Assembly: GCA_023458835.1 (NCBI GenBank) | Contig: JAEWWY010000434.1 | Location: forward strand, 1-7,017 | Direction: 5' to 3' | Length of the DNA: 7,017 bases | DNA from: Bacillota bacterium | GTDB taxonomy: Bacteria > Bacillota > Clostridia > Christensenellales > Aristaeellaceae | Shown here: piece by piece, positions 6,497 through 7,017 of the stretch | Layout: each line of letters begins with the position of its first letter | Position numbering within the stretch: the first letter of the stretch is position 1 | Notes under the pieces: model-generated | What the model was told of the DNA's origin: nothing | The model's database searches: none | What the model saw: the letters and a program-made list of their open reading frames with translations, nothing else | Translations under genes and position numbers: made by a program

Positions 6497-6543
6497 GCAT
6501 CGCCTTCCACAAAGTGGCTTCGTCATTTACAATGAAACGATGC
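6497..6543 (+). repeat. Small branched stem-loop after the LCP stop codon
   Basis: GCATCG (6497-6502) pairs with CGATGC (6538-6543). The enclosed bases can form two mini-hairpins, CCAC-AAA-GTGG (6507-6517) and TCATT-TAC-AATGA (6523-6535), giving a three-way junction in the 3' UTR. The stems are short, so it may be chance. Confidence 0.3.
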
Positions 6544-6559
6544 TATTGCAGTTGGACAT

Positions 6560-6594
6560 GCCGCCGGGCTTTTTCAAAGCCCGGCGGCGTTTTT
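6560..6594 (+). terminator. Intrinsic terminator of the LCP gene
   Basis: GCCGCCGGGCTTT (6560-6572) and AAAGCCCGGCGGC (6576-6588) form a perfect 13-bp GC-rich stem with a tiny loop, followed by G and TTTTT (6590-6594). This is a textbook Rho-independent terminator 65 nt after the stop codon. Confidence 0.93.
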
Positions 6595-6612
6595 ACCGGT
6601 GCCCCTTTTTGT

Positions 6613-6641
6613 TTGACAGAAATTTCCCATACGCTTATAAT
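6613..6641 (+). promoter_or_regulatory. Perfect consensus sigma-A promoter (P1)
   Basis: TTGACA (6613-6618), exactly 17 nt of spacer, and TATAAT (6636-6641). Both hexamers are six-for-six. Transcription should start near 6648, giving a leader of about 244 nt before the next gene. An inverted repeat starts just at this point, which may restrain a promoter that would otherwise be very strong. Confidence 0.85.
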
Positions 6642-6642
6642 G

Positions 6643-6696
6643 CCATTGAGGGACAGCGCTTTCATCCATATGAATGAAAGCCCTTGTCTCTCATGG
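6643..6696 (+). repeat. Long imperfect inverted repeat at the P1 start site
   Basis: GCTTTCAT (6658-6665) is the exact complement of ATGAAAGC (6674-6681), closing an 8-nt loop that contains CATATG. Outside a small internal loop, GAGGGACA (6648-6655) pairs with TGTCTCTC (6685-6692) using one wobble. CCAT (6643) and ATGG (6693) extend the symmetry. It can act as a 5' RNA hairpin of the P1 transcript or as a DNA operator overlapping the start site. Confidence 0.65.
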
Positions 6697-6726
6697 AATT
6701 CTCATTGTTTTCTCATGCCCCTTTCG

Positions 6727-6754
6727 TTGCGCCCAAGGCCGGCTGTGCTATAAT
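6727..6754 (+). promoter_or_regulatory. Extended -10 promoter (P2)
   Basis: A perfect TATAAT (6749-6754) is preceded by TGC, an extended -10 element. A weak -35, TTGCGC (6727-6732), lies 16 nt upstream. The start would be near 6761, about 131 nt before the next ATG. Confidence 0.7.
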
Positions 6755-6760
6755 GTAAGC

Positions 6761-6891
6761 TGCCTTTGAAGGCTGGGCGCCCCGTATGCATGCTTGATGC
6801 GTCAAAACGCGGCTTTGCGCGGATGCGCCTTTACTTAAAAGCGGAATTGACTTACCATAGGCGCGTAAGTCTACCGGATGGAGGATCGGTC
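6761..6891 (+). promoter_or_regulatory. Structured 5' leader of unknown class
   Basis: The leader contains several inverted repeats. These are GCCTT/AAGGC (from 6762), GGGCGCCC (6775-6782), GCGT-CAAA-ACGC (6799-6810), GCGC/GCGC (6817-6828) and GACTTAC (6849-6855) with GTAAGTC (6865-6871). GGCGC in the loop of the last hairpin (6860-6864) can pair with GCGCC (6825-6829), either as a pseudoknot or as an alternative fold. I do not recognise a known riboswitch consensus, T-box or terminator here. GGAGG (6880-6884) lies 7 nt before the ATG and is not sequestered by the obvious stems. Confidence 0.4.
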
Positions 6892-7017
6892 ATGGCTAAC
6901 AAGCAAACTTCCCCGCATGGGAAGAATAACAGAAAAGGTGCCGGCGCCGGCATTTTGGCATTTGGAATCGTCTTCGCGTTGTATGCCTGGCTGTTCCCCC
7001 TGTACAGGGTGTGGGAC
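6892..7017 (+). CDS. N-terminus of an unidentified membrane protein (partial)
   Basis: An ATG with a well-placed GGAGG box opens a frame that stays open for 42 codons to the window edge. The first 18 residues are polar and basic (MANKQTSPHGKNNRKGAG). One hydrophobic segment follows, about residues 19-38, ending FPLYRVWD. The positive charge before the helix predicts a cytoplasmic N-terminus. The visible part is too short to name a family. A weak resemblance to the start of clostridial XpaC-like (5-bromo-4-chloroindolyl phosphate hydrolysis) proteins is only an impression. It is driven by two tandem promoters and has a long leader, so its expression is probably regulated. Confidence 0.75.
   Translation, partial: MANKQTSPHGKNNRKGAGAGILAFGIVFALYAWLFPLYRVWD

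Noticed and set aside
5676..6512. 278-codon antisense open frame over the LCP gene
   Set aside because: It is a composition shadow of a complete LCP domain and would have to read across the LCP 3' end with no promoter or Shine-Dalgarno site.
6448..6753. 101-codon frame running from the LCP gene end into the intergenic region
   Set aside because: It starts out of frame inside the LCP gene and passes through the terminator, P1 and most of P2, with no ribosome-binding site.
6761..6891. Possible tRNA or known riboswitch in the leader
   Set aside because: No cloverleaf with T-loop (GGTTCRA) or CCA end, and none of the conserved cores I know (such as TPP, SAM, cobalamin, c-di-GMP or T-box) can be matched by eye.

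Overview
The base composition is moderately GC-rich, promoters are of the sigma-A type, and Shine-Dalgarno sites are strong GGAGG boxes. A LytR-CpsA-Psr (LCP) cell-wall protein, a DUF1836 regulator and an iron-sulfur uracil methyltransferase are present. Together these suggest a chromosome of a Gram-positive (monoderm) Firmicute, probably a gut-type Clostridia lineage. This placement is inferred from gene content; no rRNA or other marker gene is present.

Left part (1-2303, plus strand). The window opens inside the C-terminal end of a GH65-type glycoside phosphorylase. Seventy bases later comes a secreted right-handed beta-helix enzyme related to GH28/GH49, with an N-terminal sandwich-like domain and a C-terminal F5/8 type C (CBM32-like) domain. 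A 16-nt-arm hairpin spans the stop of the first gene. No promoter is visible between the two, so they probably form a carbohydrate-use operon in which an extracellular enzyme acts on a polysaccharide and an intracellular phosphorylase acts on a disaccharide. A perfect 17-bp stem terminator ends it and also serves the convergent gene on the other side.

Middle part (2305-5168). A minus-strand cytoplasmic SGNH/GDSL hydrolase is divergent from a plus-strand pair: a DUF1836 putative DNA-binding regulator and a complete RlmD/RlmCD-type 23S rRNA (uracil-5) methyltransferase. The AT-rich divergent gap carries back-to-back promoters plus nested inverted and direct repeats that look like operators.

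Right part (5169-7017, plus strand). An LCP-family protein has its own promoter, a TTG start, a signal sequence, a very acidic spacer and a strong terminator. It is followed by about 300 nt of non-coding DNA with two good promoters, one matching the consensus exactly (TTGACA-N17-TATAAT), a large inverted repeat at the first start site and a structured leader. These lead into the N-terminus of a single-pass or multi-pass membrane protein cut by the window edge.

I see no CRISPR array, mobile element, tRNA, rRNA, or clear novel multi-gene system. The most interesting items are regulatory: the divergent operator region (3120-3202) and the tandem-promoter/leader region (6613-6891).
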